Below are positions 9,846-19,522 of a DNA stretch of 64,000 bases, piece after piece. The stretch comes from Strigamia acuminata (Eukaryota > Arthropoda > Chilopoda > Geophilomorpha > Linotaeniidae), in contig OX442315.1 of assembly GCA_949358305.1 (NCBI GenBank), forward strand, positions 1,984,001 through 2,048,000, given 5' to 3'. Each line of letters begins with the position of its first letter. Within the stretch, counting starts at the first letter, position 1. The translations under genes were made by a program, and so were the position numbers. Below the pieces are notes generated by a model. That model made no database searches. It was not told the origin of the DNA and saw only the letters and a program-made list of their open reading frames with translations.

Positions 9846-10658
9846 CTAATAAAATGTGGTGTAATCGCGTCGATCCTGCTTTCGTAGGCGGCGTGACCGG
9901 AAACTGCCGATTTCAGGCAGTCGCGCGTGCGCGTCGTTGTCAACCGCACTTGCGACACCTGGTGACGGTTTCGGTAGTTGATTTTTCTTACTTTTCGCCG
10001 GAAGTTCATTCTCGAATAGGCCTCGTAATGATATTTGGTCATCATCGTCAATGAAACGTTCCGTTGCCGCAGAAACAGGTTTGTTTGACGAATTTACGTT
10101 GTTTTCCGTGACAATTTCGTTTTGGCTGTCTGTTTCTTTCAAATCTTCGGCAAATGTAACTTTTTTAGATGTTAAAGGTTTCATAATGTCATCTGAGATT
10201 TCTTCTCTTGCTTTATACGGTTTTAATCGCTCTATGTTTACAATATCCATTTTCTTACCTGACGAACTTCGAATTTCGTAATCATTTGGTGCTGTTCTTC
10301 GAACGATTGAAGAGTCAAAATCAAAGCAATGTGCTTGCTTTTCATCCAACAATCCCATGCCTTTGGCAATTGAGGAGTTAGAGTCAAAGCAATTTACTTG
10401 TTTTTCATCAAACAACCCAATTTCAATAATATAATGTGCCTTACCAATCGCAGACTTCTCCTGTAGAAATATGGACTTTGATGTTGGATTTGCCACTCGA
10501 ATTACGCCTTTGCCGTTCTCAAATTTCGTCAATGTCTTGCAACAGAGAATTCCAAACCTATCGATTACATTACCTAAAGGTTCCAAAAACATTTCTGTTG
10601 TTAAAGCTTTACTTAAATTAACTGGAACGGCTTGTTCGCGTCTTAATGATATAATCAT
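9846..10658 (-). pseudogene. Gypsy pol remnant with internal deletion
   Basis: The N-terminal part (about residues 1-80) resembles the linker between retropepsin and reverse transcriptase (VIRVANPTSKSIFLQEKSAIG). From about residue 120 the frame carries an integrase C-terminal motif, DYEIRSSSGKKMDIVNIERL followed by KPY, typical of Gypsy elements. Reverse transcriptase, RNase H and the integrase core are missing between them, so the frame has an internal deletion. A short internal duplication (GLFDEKQVNCFD / GLLDEKQAHCFD) marks the junction area. It is on the same strand as the protease ORF and LTR downstream. Confidence 0.7.
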
Positions 10659-10857
10659 TCGAAATATGCCAACATGTCGGGCTCCTCACCAAGCTGTTGT
10701 ACTTTTAATGCCAGGAATGTACGGTATTGCTTGACCGTGGCTGACCGTTGTGGTTCAGTATGTATGAATTCCAGAGGTCTGGTGGAAACATGGGCGGAGC
10801 GCGAACACAGGTGCTGGTTCTATGTAACTTACCTAGAACCTAATTGTCCTCCCACCA
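10659..10857. other. Junction between Gypsy and MULE remnants
   Basis: Mixed-composition sequence with no coding signal that I can assign. It is probably decayed transposon DNA. Confidence 0.3.
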
Positions 10858-11190
10858 TCACAGTAAAGCCAGCTGCATCTGGACCAAACAATGGTCCAAG
10901 TAAAGCGTATGCGTCTCGTATACAGGCAGGAATGACAAGACGGGCAATTGTCTAATCAGAATATTAAACACATTATCTGCCAAATATTGAATTTGCAAAT
11001 GCTCGCTTTGAACATGGCGGTACACTCTTTGAGCTAAGTGGAAATAGCAGCCATGTAAAATGTTGTCTGAGAACAACTCTTTGGCTGCATTGATAGCTCC
11101 GGCTTCAAAGTCACTAATAAAAAATTCTGGGTCTAAGCTTAACTCCTCTTCAAATAATTCAAAAATAAGGCTTTTTACCTTCTGAGAGAG
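10858..11190 (-). pseudogene. MULE-type transposase fragment
   Basis: The minus-strand frame contains SDFEAGAINAAKELF, which carries a catalytic Asp-type context, followed by HGCYFHLAQRVYRHVQ and LPVLSFLPV. This is the typical run of Mutator-like transposases (D-FE-A...GC-FH--Q---R). No ATG precedes it and the rest of the transposase is absent, so this is a remnant. Confidence 0.65.
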
Positions 11191-11689
11191 GATTATGCAG
11201 CTAGCTTTGGTCTTATTTTATCAGTACGTTGCTAAAACGTATCGGTCAATACACCGATACGTCGCTATAATGTATCCCTAAATTACTTCATCGTAGGACT
11301 TGTTTTCGCTAAGGTGTACGTTGCTAAAACGTGCTGCTTTTCCGAAATTCGCTATCCGTTCTGTTGCTAAGTGACTTTTTCTGAATTCAGCTGATTCAAA
11401 CAATCCATCAAAAAATTCAGTCCACATCTCCTTGCCAAAAAAATGGAATAATCAATTTTGACAATGCTTTTTTATTTTATAATTGTAATTTGAAGACGCC
11501 CATACAAAATTATAAATCGTGCTTTTAGTATATAAAACTACAATTATTAAACTACCATTGGGTCCAAACAGAACAATAAAATCACTTCTGGTTGCTATAC
11601 TTTAAAGGCGGACAAAAAAAAAAATATTTTTTTTACTGTGCCAAAAAATAGAATAATCCAATAAAGTAATTATTTTTATTGAAAAGAAC
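11191..11689. repeat. Non-coding repeat region between transposon remnants
   Basis: The words acgttgctaaaacgt occur at about 11228 and 11319. A small hairpin, acgtatcggt...accgatacgt, lies at about 11237-11262. Two similar stretches, ccaaaaaaatggaataat at about 11435 and ccaaaaaatagaataat at about 11640, may be relics of transposon ends flanking the Tc1 remnant. No gene is seen. Confidence 0.4.
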
Positions 11690-12493
11690 TTAATATTTCG
11701 TCGGGTATCCTCTTGCCATAATGACAGCTTTAATTCTGCGTGGCATTGACGCGATAAGCTTTTCACACTCTTCAGAAGTTATCTGCGACCACACCTCTTT
11801 CAAAACACCCTTCAATCCATCAATTGTTGTCGGTCTGAGCACAGCCAATCGTTTTTTCATTAAATACCAAAGGGATTCAAGTGGATTCAGGTCTGGTGAA
11901 TTCCCAGGCCATGAAAGCACATTGATATTGTGTCTTTCAAACCATTCTTTGGTTGATTTCGAAACATGGGTAGGTGTCAAACCTTGCTGAAAAATGATAT
12001 CATCATCGGAGAAAAGGTCCTCAATGGATGGAATTAAGAAATATTCGAGTAGTTCTTGATATACTTCAGAATTAACAGTCCCCTTGATGGTTGTCATGTG
12101 TCCAACACCTCGTGTGCACATACAACCCCATACCAGCACACTACCTGGAAATTTTACACGTTGCTTTAAAGTCGTTGGGTGATATGTCTCTTCCTTTGTT
12201 CTCCAAACATTGACACCCCGGTCACCATATGAAATACAAAACCTTGATTCATCACTGAAAATTACGTTTTTCCAATCCTCCGTCGTCCAGTTCACGTGTT
12301 CCTTGCACCACTTAACTCGTTTTAGCCGTTGCTTTTGTGTTAACAGTGGCTTACGTTTTGGTGTACAACTTTTAATGTTCAGTTCATGAAGTCGACGGAC
12401 AGTTGTGCGGTGGGAAGTAGCAGCTACATTTCCCTGTTTCCACATACCGGTATTATGATATTGTCGAGTCGATTTAAATCTGTTTTTCTTCAC
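11690..12493 (-). pseudogene. Tc1/mariner transposase, inactivated
   Basis: The frame shows Tc1 features: an HTH remnant (TTVRRLHELNIKS), the first Asp in VIFSDESRF and the third acidic residue in SPDLNPLESLWYLMKKR. The second catalytic Asp is missing: the usual QQDNAP context reads QQGLTPTH here. The frame opens without an ATG (GTG) and lacks the first HTH, so it is truncated as well. It is non-autonomous at best. Confidence 0.85.
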
Positions 12494-13196
12494 ATTTGTT
12501 TTTGATCATCTCTGGTAGTTGTTGAGCGCTTTCTACAACAATTTTCACGGTTGTTGTGAAAACCATGTGGTTTTACAAATTTCATGTTTGTCTATTTTTT
12601 TGAATTATTGTATTTACAATAATGTGCTTTTTTATCGTGATTTTTAAATACCTCAAGTGTGCAATTCATATATTTTGTGTTTATTTGCAAGTTATTCGAT
12701 TTATATGATTGATATTGTTGCACTTATTGTATTTCTTTTTTATTTCATTAATTTTAAGTGTAACAAACAATATTTTAATTGTTATATTTTGTATTTGTTT
12801 TATTTTCACCCAAATTGGGGTCTGTGACCCCAGATATGACCTCGTAGACACTTCCAAGTTCGGAATGTGCCTCCATCTTTAATTATATCCTCCTGTTGGG
12901 CTTGACTCTGTTAAACCAATAGGAGCGCTTGTTGTAAATATGTTAAAAACCCTCCAGTGAAATAAAGCAGTAGTACAACTTTATACTGTGTGTGTGTATG
13001 TGTTCTTTTAACTCTAGCTACCATATTGAAATTTCATCAACTTTCAAATTGAACAATTGCTACTAGGACTGTTCACCGTTGTTAACTCTATATTTATTAC
13101 CGGTATGTCAGGTTATTTAAAAAACAAGACATTTGTAAAATTAACTTAGCTTAGTTAAAAAAAGAATGCTATTTAGCAATTCAGATCAAAATAACA
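12494..13196. other. Intergenic, transposon-derived then AT-rich
   Basis: The first part is probably the 5' side of the Tc1 remnant. At about 12960 aaataaagcag and a (tg)n run resemble an LTR or 3' end. The last 150 bp before 13197 are AT-rich like other viral spacers and should carry the promoter of the fibre-like gene. No ORF is seen. Confidence 0.35.
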
Positions 13197-15302
13197 ATGC
13201 TGTTGATTTACGTTTTTATGTGTTTTTTATTTATCTGCAACATTATATTCGTTATTTATAAATACAATTTGACCGACGCCGAAGGCAGTATAGCTGTTTT
13301 TGAAAATGACAAGAATATTCAATTAAATTCTAAATTGCATTGTTCTAGAGACGGGACATTGACGTGTAATGCATTGAAAGTAAACAATGTGAGTATAGAG
13401 CTAACAAAATTTGCTGAAAACAACTCGGTATTAATTAAAAACGCTGACACAGTGTCGCAAAGTAAAAATATACAATGTTTCAAAGATGGAACAATTAAAT
13501 GTAAAAAATTTATTTTAAATGATGTTGTTTTTGATAATTTAAAACTTTCAGAAAACAGGATAGATAATAAATCTTTTCTTTTGTCTATTAACAGCACTAG
13601 TAACATGGTGGAAGTACTAGAAAACAATTTTGTAAAAATTAAACAAACGTTACGTTTAATAGGTTCCAATAGAATTGCACTAATCGATAATACTAATACG
13701 ATAAAACCAGCTGAATATGAGCTAAATTTATCCGAAATGGCAGAAAGTGAAGAAATCCTGTATTTGAAAGATAATGTAATTAAAAGTAAGCAGATGGATG
13801 TTTTAACATTAGAAAAACCATGGGAAAATTTTTTAGAAAATAGTTTAGCTATATTTAAAACTGAAAATACTCTTATGACAGAAAAAACAATACGTTTTGA
13901 TGAATCAGTATTCAGTGAAACGAAGGATGTTAATCGTACTTTATTTATTCGCAACGGTATGATATATTCAGATGATTCACAGATGTTATTTGTAGATGAC
14001 GATACCATGCCTCTCAACTCGATTATTCTGTACGATAATGTAAAGAAAAAGTGTATTCCAGGACCAACATTTGATCCTGAAATCTATTACCCTGGGGTAG
14101 TTTTCTACGACTCTGAAAATAAAGTTTTCGATGTAATCTCTGGAGATGAGTTAATAAAAAAATGTATCGGTGGAAATGGAAATAGGTTAATTCTTTACGA
14201 TGAAGAATCAGAAATGCATAAGGTTAGTGACTTCAAATTTGAATTAACAGAGATAAGCTATTATGGTGATCTATTAATGATCAATAGTGAAAAAACAATT
14301 ACTAACATTCCAAATAACTTTGTCCTTTTACAACAAACAGATGATGACATTAAAAATGGACATCTTGTAATCTGTGGAGATGAACCTAACTCATTGAAAA
14401 CTATTGACTTATCAATAAACATGGGGCATTTTGTGTCCAAAAACGTAGGATGCGTATTATACTATGAGGAAAACGAACTCAAGTTGAAAGCTGTAGATCA
14501 AATTCCTATACCTAACAATATAAAAATAGATTTGAAAGGTGATATTACTAGTAGAATTCCAGTCATGAATAAAGCAGACGATGATACGATAACATTAAGC
14601 GCTTCATCCATGCACATAATTGATGATACTTTGGTAATACCAAACGGCAAACTGAAGATAGGCAAAGTCAATATTGACTTCAATCATGCTAGTGAACCGA
14701 AAATAAACGATGTCCTAATGTATGACGGTCAATCTTTTAAATTCAAGAGTCTTTTTCCGCCAATTGATAAACCTGGAAATTATCTCGGAATCAATGATAA
14801 CCATGAATTACAATTTTTGCCTTTAAAAAGTAATAGTATATTACTTACAAAGGAAAACACAAAATCGGTAGAAATACGTAATCAGTACACAACTCTTGTA
14901 AATATCGATGTTTCATCATATTCGAATTTTGACTTTATAAAATGCTCATGCAATACTGGCGGTTTATGGTTGGGAAAAAATAATCAACCTGAACCTATAC
15001 TATTTAGATTGGTGTATAAATCAAAAAAAAGTGCCGACGAATACTCTCTTCAGGAATACATTCATACTGCATCAATACATGTAAAAGGAAAAAACATTTC
15101 TAATTGGATTACACCCGTCATATACATCGTGGATGAAATTTATGACAAACAAGAAATACAATCCATTGCCTTACAAGCTAGAAGTTCTTCCAGTGCGATT
15201 GATGCGTCATACAAAATAAATATTCAATCTAGTGACTACACATTAGATAAAAAATTTCCAAATATTTACACGCGGATGAACGTATGTATACGGACTAAAT
15301 AA
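13197..15302 (+). CDS. Membrane-anchored fibre-like structural protein, 701 aa
   Basis: An N-terminal hydrophobic helix (about residues 2-22, VFMCFLFICNIIFVIYKY) acts as signal anchor. It is followed by about 580 residues rich in Asn, Asp, Ile, Val and Leu with beta-like alternation and loosely repeated units such as HCSRDGTLTCNALKVNNV and QCFKDGTIKCKKFILNDV. The C-terminal about 130 residues look like a separate globular head. This resembles fibre or spike proteins in layout, but I recognise no family. With only one helix and many NxS/T sites it could be displayed on the virion envelope. The frame is intact over 2.1 kb although both sides are transposon-rich. It does not look like P74, PIF-1, PIF-2 or VP91, since it lacks their Cys patterns. 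Confidence 0.55.
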   Translation: MLLIYVFMCFLFICNIIFVIYKYNLTDAEGSIAVFENDKNIQLNSKLHCSRDGTLTCNALKVNNVSIELTKFAENNSVLIKNADTVSQSKNIQCFKDGTIKCKKFILNDVVFDNLKLSENRIDNKSFLLSINSTSNMVEVLENNFVKIKQTLRLIGSNRIALIDNTNTIKPAEYELNLSEMAESEEILYLKDNVIKSKQMDVLTLEKPWENFLENSLAIFKTENTLMTEKTIRFDESVFSETKDVNRTLFIRNGMIYSDDSQMLFVDDDTMPLNSIILYDNVKKKCIPGPTFDPEIYYPGVVFYDSENKVFDVISGDELIKKCIGGNGNRLILYDEESEMHKVSDFKFELTEISYYGDLLMINSEKTITNIPNNFVLLQQTDDDIKNGHLVICGDEPNSLKTIDLSINMGHFVSKNVGCVLYYEENELKLKAVDQIPIPNNIKIDLKGDITSRIPVMNKADDDTITLSASSMHIIDDTLVIPNGKLKIGKVNIDFNHASEPKINDVLMYDGQSFKFKSLFPPIDKPGNYLGINDNHELQFLPLKSNSILLTKENTKSVEIRNQYTTLVNIDVSSYSNFDFIKCSCNTGGLWLGKNNQPEPILFRLVYKSKKSADEYSLQEYIHTASIHVKGKNISNWITPVIYIVDEIYDKQEIQSIALQARSSSSAIDASYKINIQSSDYTLDKKFPNIYTRMNVCIRTK

Positions 15303-15957
15303 TTATTACCTTTTTAAAAAATTTTTAGAGTTATTGGATCAAAACAATTAAAGCAGAAAACAGTTTGACAAACTATGTGACCGTGCTAGTTTTATTTAAT
15401 AATTAATTGTGACAAATTGTTGTCTGTTTATGTCGTGTTACTAAAGCAGAGACACCGATGTGTGCATGATGAAAATCATTTATTAAGTGATCAACTGCTG
15501 CGAGGTTACACCTGACGAAGTCCATTGCACTTGCAGCGTGTGCGCCACCACCTCCCCTTTTCCCATATGGGACATACATGCAAATTACAAATAAAACAAC
15601 AATATAAAATAACTCAAATCTACACAAATGTAAAAACAAAACAAATTTAATAAAATCACACATCAATGTTCAGTTCATGCTTCCTATGAGTCTCTGCGTA
15701 ATGCGCCTGGATCTTGTTGTCGTGGCACCCTCGGTAATCGCCGCCGTCTCCGGTCCCGCATTCTCTCCCCCCACCACCTTTCGCGGTGCATTAGCTACGG
15801 TCGTGTCTCAGAAATTACAATTTCGGCACCCGGGCCTCATCGCTCGGCCGCCCTGGCTCACGACTGGCTCCCGCTTGGCTGATTAGCACCCTTTGCTGTC
15901 CGCCCGTCGTCCTCCGCTTGGTCTGACACCGACGACCTGACTTCACTTCTCCCATCG
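15303..15957 (-). mobile_element. 3' remnant of a second Gypsy element
   Basis: At 15431-15487 lies tgtcgtgttactaaagcaga and about 35 further bases that recur at 16929-16983. These are the outer ends of the two LTRs of a minus-strand element. The part up to about 15900 is GC-rich and contains a decayed zinc-knuckle-like stretch. Pol is absent. Confidence 0.55.
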
Positions 15958-16929
15958 TCAGCGCAGTCGACTCCTCGGCCGGAATGAAACTTTGCTGTGT
16001 CCACTCACCGCCTCCTCCATTCGCGCCTTCTCCACCGCCGTTTCGAGAGTTAATTTGTTGTCCAATTGAAGCGCCTCAGACACCTTTGCGTCCAAAATCC
16101 CGACCACAAACCTGTTGCGCACCAGTTCGTCCCTCAACGTCGCGTAATTACACGTATCGATCAGCTTATGAAGCGCTGTGAGAAATGCATCATCTGTCTC
16201 GCCAACCTCTTGTTTTCTACGATGAAATTTTGCCCGCTCATAAATTACGTTCCTCATTTTTCCGACAAAATACTTTCCTAATACCTTCTTAACCTGATCA
16301 TACTGCTTCAACTCGTCATTCTTTAATGTCGACGTTTCCAAAATATCCGGAGGAATTAAAGGAGGAATTAAAGGTAACGTGTGCTCCATGTTGCCGAAAA
16401 AGAATAACTCGGGGTTATAAGGGAGATCGTTCATGATACAAAATTTCTCGATGTCCACTCGTGATCGGAGTCGAAGGCCCGGTTTCGGAAAATAATAGAC
16501 ATCAATGTCAACTGAGGGACCCGGTCGCTGAACCTTTCGGAGGTGTTCTTCACGAAACCATCGACTAAAAACGGTATTTCCTCCGATATAACGCCAAACA
16601 AAAGCTGTACGGCCTGCTGATGCGGCTGCGACATGCGTTGGACCAGGAGGGAGCGGATACATTGGCCCGCAATCGAAGATTGGCACTGTGTGTTGTAAAA
16701 TGTTCGGACCGACTCTTCTACGGGTCGTGATGAAACGGTTTGGCGAGCCCGGTGGCGAAAGTCCAGGAGAACTAGCAGGAGACGTTTCCGGTGACACGTG
16801 GGCTATATTTCCCATTTCGTTTTTGTTTTCTCCGCTTTCCCCCCTCTTGCCTCGCTCCGAAACTTCGCACACACTCACGCTCCTCGCCAGGCAAAATTGC
16901 GTTCGGTCACGGACCACTTCTGACACCAT
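15958..16929 (-). pseudogene. Gypsy-type gag remnant
   Basis: The central region (about 150-310) has the retrotransposon gag signature: an ERAKFHRRKQEVGETDDAFL stretch followed by LRDELVRNRFVVGILD and LTLETAVEKAR. The frame overlaps a primer-binding-site-like tggtgtcagaagtgg next to the LTR end, so translation more likely starts at Met39 (16815). The pol gene is missing, so this is a non-autonomous remnant. It is GC-rich compared with the viral ORFs. Confidence 0.75.
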
Positions 16930-17396
16930 GTCGTGTTACTAAAGCAGAGACACAGATGTGTGCGATGAAGATCATTTATTAAGTTTAATAATAAGAGATT
17001 TTATGTGAAATTTTATTATATTTAGAAGTTTTAGTGAACTTTATTGAATTTAAAATATATAGTTCCATTTTAGTAAATTTAGAATTGGAGTGAACTATTA
17101 TTGAATTTTAAAAAAAAAAGTTCAATTTTAGTAAATTTAGAATTGTAGCAAACTTTTACTGAATTTAAAATATTTAGCTTAATTTTAGTGAATTCAGAAT
17201 TTTAGTAAACTTTAATAATTGAAATTTTATTGAAATTACTTTTGTTTGTAATGTTCTATGTTCAAGATTCCTTTGTAGAATCTAATCCATTGAGATGAAT
17301 CAATTTGGAAACCCTCAAAAGTCAAAGACAAAATCTATGTTTTCAATGATTCTAAATTCACTCCGAAAAGTAGATTGTAATAATCACATATATGAT
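16930..17396. repeat. LTR end followed by degenerate AT-rich repeats
   Basis: The first about 55 bp match the other LTR. After that come degenerate copies of a unit like tgaatttaaaatatttagttcaattttagtaaatttagaattttagtgaactttat, repeated about four times between 17020 and 17230. The tract is therefore a decayed tandem repeat, with no gene. Confidence 0.5.
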
Positions 17397-18059
17397 TTAT
17401 TTCATGGAACTTTGAATGATATTCCTAAAAGTTAAATTGATTCTTGGATTTTTTGCAGAACTTTGTCGAGGAAGTCCGTGATACCAAAAACGGTTGGTAG
17501 GTTGGTGCATTAGCAGAATGCTGCCATGTTCTAAAGCGAGAGTAATATTCTTTGGCAGTGAACTTGAGGAGTCTGTAGCATACTTTCGCTTGATAGCAAC
17601 GTGACGGAGGACAAATTTTCTGGTTTGTCCTAAAGACAGACTTGCTATCGGTGCGTTTGGATCTAGGTCCGCTTCATCGTCTCGATGTTCGCCGATTGTC
17701 TGATTTCCATTTGCATATCGATTTATAAGAACGAAGTTGAACTCATGTTCGGTAACAAATTGAACAATATTTCTTATTTCCTGTAAAAGAGGAGTCCAAC
17801 TTCTAACAGGAAGAGTGTTACCAGAAAATGTATATGTTAATCCATCATCGCCGAATGCTACTTGTTGTCTTGGTATACATCTCCACTTCCCATAAATCCT
17901 TATTTGACCGAGTCTACCAGTATAGTATGTGATTTCTTTTTCCAGCTTTTGAAACAATGAATCAGCTTCCTTTTTGTTGAACAGTTCTCCATATTGCAAG
18001 TGTAAATCCTGTTCGTGAATATCTGTCCAACATACAGGCTCTACTGTATTCACCGCCAT
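17397..18059 (-). CDS. AlkB-like (ALKBH2/3-type) Fe(II)/2-oxoglutarate dioxygenase
   Basis: This 220-residue protein has the complete AlkB set: HRD (H125, D127) and H194 in WYHGLP for iron, and R206 and R212 in PRINLTFR for 2-oxoglutarate. PRQQVAFGDDGLTYTFSG (64-81) is the nucleotide-recognition lid of the ALKBH2/3 branch. The family repairs alkylated bases (1-methyladenine, 3-methylcytosine) by oxidative demethylation. The length is normal for the catalytic domain alone. The gene is intron-less and sits at the edge of a viral block on the same strand as the next two ORFs, so it may be a viral acquisition. A host retrocopy cannot be excluded. The ATG at 18059 is preceded by a T-rich leader. 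Confidence 0.88.
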   Translation of the reverse strand: MAVNTVEPVCWTDIHEQDLHLQYGELFNKKEADSLFQKLEKEITYYTGRLGQIRIYGKWRCIPRQQVAFGDDGLTYTFSGNTLPVRSWTPLLQEIRNIVQFVTEHEFNFVLINRYANGNQTIGEHRDDEADLDPNAPIASLSLGQTRKFVLRHVAIKRKYATDSSSSLPKNITLALEHGSILLMHQPTNRFWYHGLPRQSSAKNPRINLTFRNIIQSSMK

Positions 18060-18383
18060 GTTTTTTTTCTTATCCAGTTGTCAGTTAGATAGAAGTAGGT
18101 CTTCTGAATTTACAAGTGTTTCTTGGATTTATGTGAAAATGTAAATGTTGAAGTGTTTTTAAAAATATTGTAAAATTAGATAAAAATCCTAAAATTAACA
18201 TTGCATTTGCACACATTAATTTAATACATTAATTTAATAGTTGGGATTTTTAATATAACATTAATTAAATAGCTGAGATTTATAATTTATTTTTTATTTA
18301 TTTTCCAATAATATTTTTTTTGTTCATTCTTGTTTGAATCGCGAAACTTTCACAGTATTATGTTTTATTAAAAACAAACACTG
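18060..18383. other. AT-rich spacer
   Basis: Strongly AT-rich DNA with no open frame or repeat of note. It contains the 5' leader of the AlkB-like gene on the minus strand. Confidence 0.35.
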
Positions 18384-18680
18384 TTAATTATAAAAAACTA
18401 GATAGTAATGACGATTAATTAAATCAATATATGCTGTAAATTCTTGAATAAAAGATTGAAATTTTGCAGCATATATTTCGTGTGACCATAAAAATATTTT
18501 TACTTTCACAAGATAATGTAAGTATGATTGCAAAATGAATGTATTCACAGGCTTGTCAAAAGAAGATAATATTTCGTAATAATTTCTAAATGATGGAATA
18601 AATTCCTCTGTATAAATAATGAAGTAGTTCTTATACCATTTTAATTGTTTTTGGCATAACGATATATATTGTTGAAACAT
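18384..18680 (-). CDS. Hypothetical viral protein, 98 aa
   Basis: This short intact ORF encodes an aromatic-rich protein (many Tyr and Phe) that looks mostly helical, with no signal or zinc motif. I recognise no family. It lies between the AlkB-like and P6.9-like genes on the same strand, and its composition matches the surrounding viral ORFs. Confidence 0.4.
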   Translation of the reverse strand: MFQQYISLCQKQLKWYKNYFIIYTEEFIPSFRNYYEILSSFDKPVNTFILQSYLHYLVKVKIFLWSHEIYAAKFQSFIQEFTAYIDLINRHYYLVFYN

Positions 18681-18755
18681 AATAAGTATTTTTTTATGAA
18701 ATTAAATGTACATTATTAATTCATGTATGAGCCTTTAATTTTAGATTTATAGCGG

Positions 18756-18920
18756 TCATTTACTCGATCTAGAAGGAGATTTTGATTTACTTCTAGATCT
18801 TGATCTGGATCTTCTCCTGTGTCTTCTTCGTAACGGTTTTAAACAGGACGATTTCCTTATTCGTTTAAATTTGTTTTTACATAACTCACAAGTAACACAA
18901 TAACATTTCTTTTTTTTCAT
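18756..18920 (-). CDS. P6.9-like small basic RS-rich protein, 54 aa
   Basis: This small ORF runs from the ATG at 18920 to the TGA at 18756. Its N-terminal half is Lys/Cys rich (cysteines at 6, 8, 11, 14 and 26). The C-terminal half is almost pure Arg/Ser/Lys: RRRHRRRSRSRSRSKSKSPS and following. Baculovirus and nudivirus P6.9 is a protamine-like DNA-condensing core protein of similar size with the same Arg/Ser bias, and its phosphorylation state is controlled around 38K. The size, composition and viral block make P6.9 the best guess. The Cys-rich head is unusual for P6.9; an SR-type RNA-binding peptide is an alternative. No homology test was possible. Confidence 0.55.
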   Translation of the reverse strand: MKKKKCYCVTCELCKNKFKRIRKSSCLKPLRRRHRRRSRSRSRSKSKSPSRSSK

Positions 18921-19034
18921 TCTTGGTTAATTTAAACGATATTTAATTTGTTTTGTATTTGAAAAAAATTGTTTTATTTTTTAAATACAAAACTTTTTTT
19001 TTTTATATTATTATAGATAGATATCGAACCGATA

Positions 19035-19391
19035 ATGAGCTTCTACGATTTAGTAACATATTGGCCATCTCGATTTGATTTATATGTAAAATTGGGACAA
19101 TCATTTAATATAAAAGTACTTAATTATTTGAATTCAGTAATCGAAGTCGTGCGTGTTTTAGACAAACTGCAGTCTTCCAGTCTCATGATGTTAAAAATTA
19201 ATCAATATGGACTGTGGAAACACGAATTTGATGCCGCTATCAATGTGCACATAGTTACTATATCCAATTGCCCATTTTATGGTGTATATTATAAATCGTC
19301 ACGTACCAATTTGCCCATAAAATTCTTTAAAAAGGACATGGTACACTTTAAAAATTTACTGGAATATAAATTTGAGATTGTTTTGTCCTAA
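19035..19391 (+). CDS. Hypothetical viral protein, 118 aa
   Basis: This intact ORF of viral composition faces away from the P6.9-like gene and is convergent with the P33-like gene. It starts MSFYDLVTYWPSRFDLYVKL and ends in a basic and aromatic region. It has no recognised motif, membrane helix or signal peptide. A TATA-like run (tttttatattattatag) precedes the ATG by about 25 bp. Confidence 0.45.
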   Translation: MSFYDLVTYWPSRFDLYVKLGQSFNIKVLNYLNSVIEVVRVLDKLQSSSLMMLKINQYGLWKHEFDAAINVHIVTISNCPFYGVYYKSSRTNLPIKFFKKDMVHFKNLLEYKFEIVLS

Positions 19392-19522
19392 TTGTCTTGC
19401 TTGGTGACCTTAAAAACTGTACAGAAATGTGCATGCTCAATAATAGAGAAAAATAGATTATTGTTGTATTGTCATGACGTGGCAGAGCAGATGTTTCCAA
19501 TATACCGTTTATGTGTGTAAAT

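Noticed and set aside
13197-15302. Assignment as P74, VP91 or PIF-1
   Set aside because: It has a single N-terminal helix and few cysteines, unlike those proteins.
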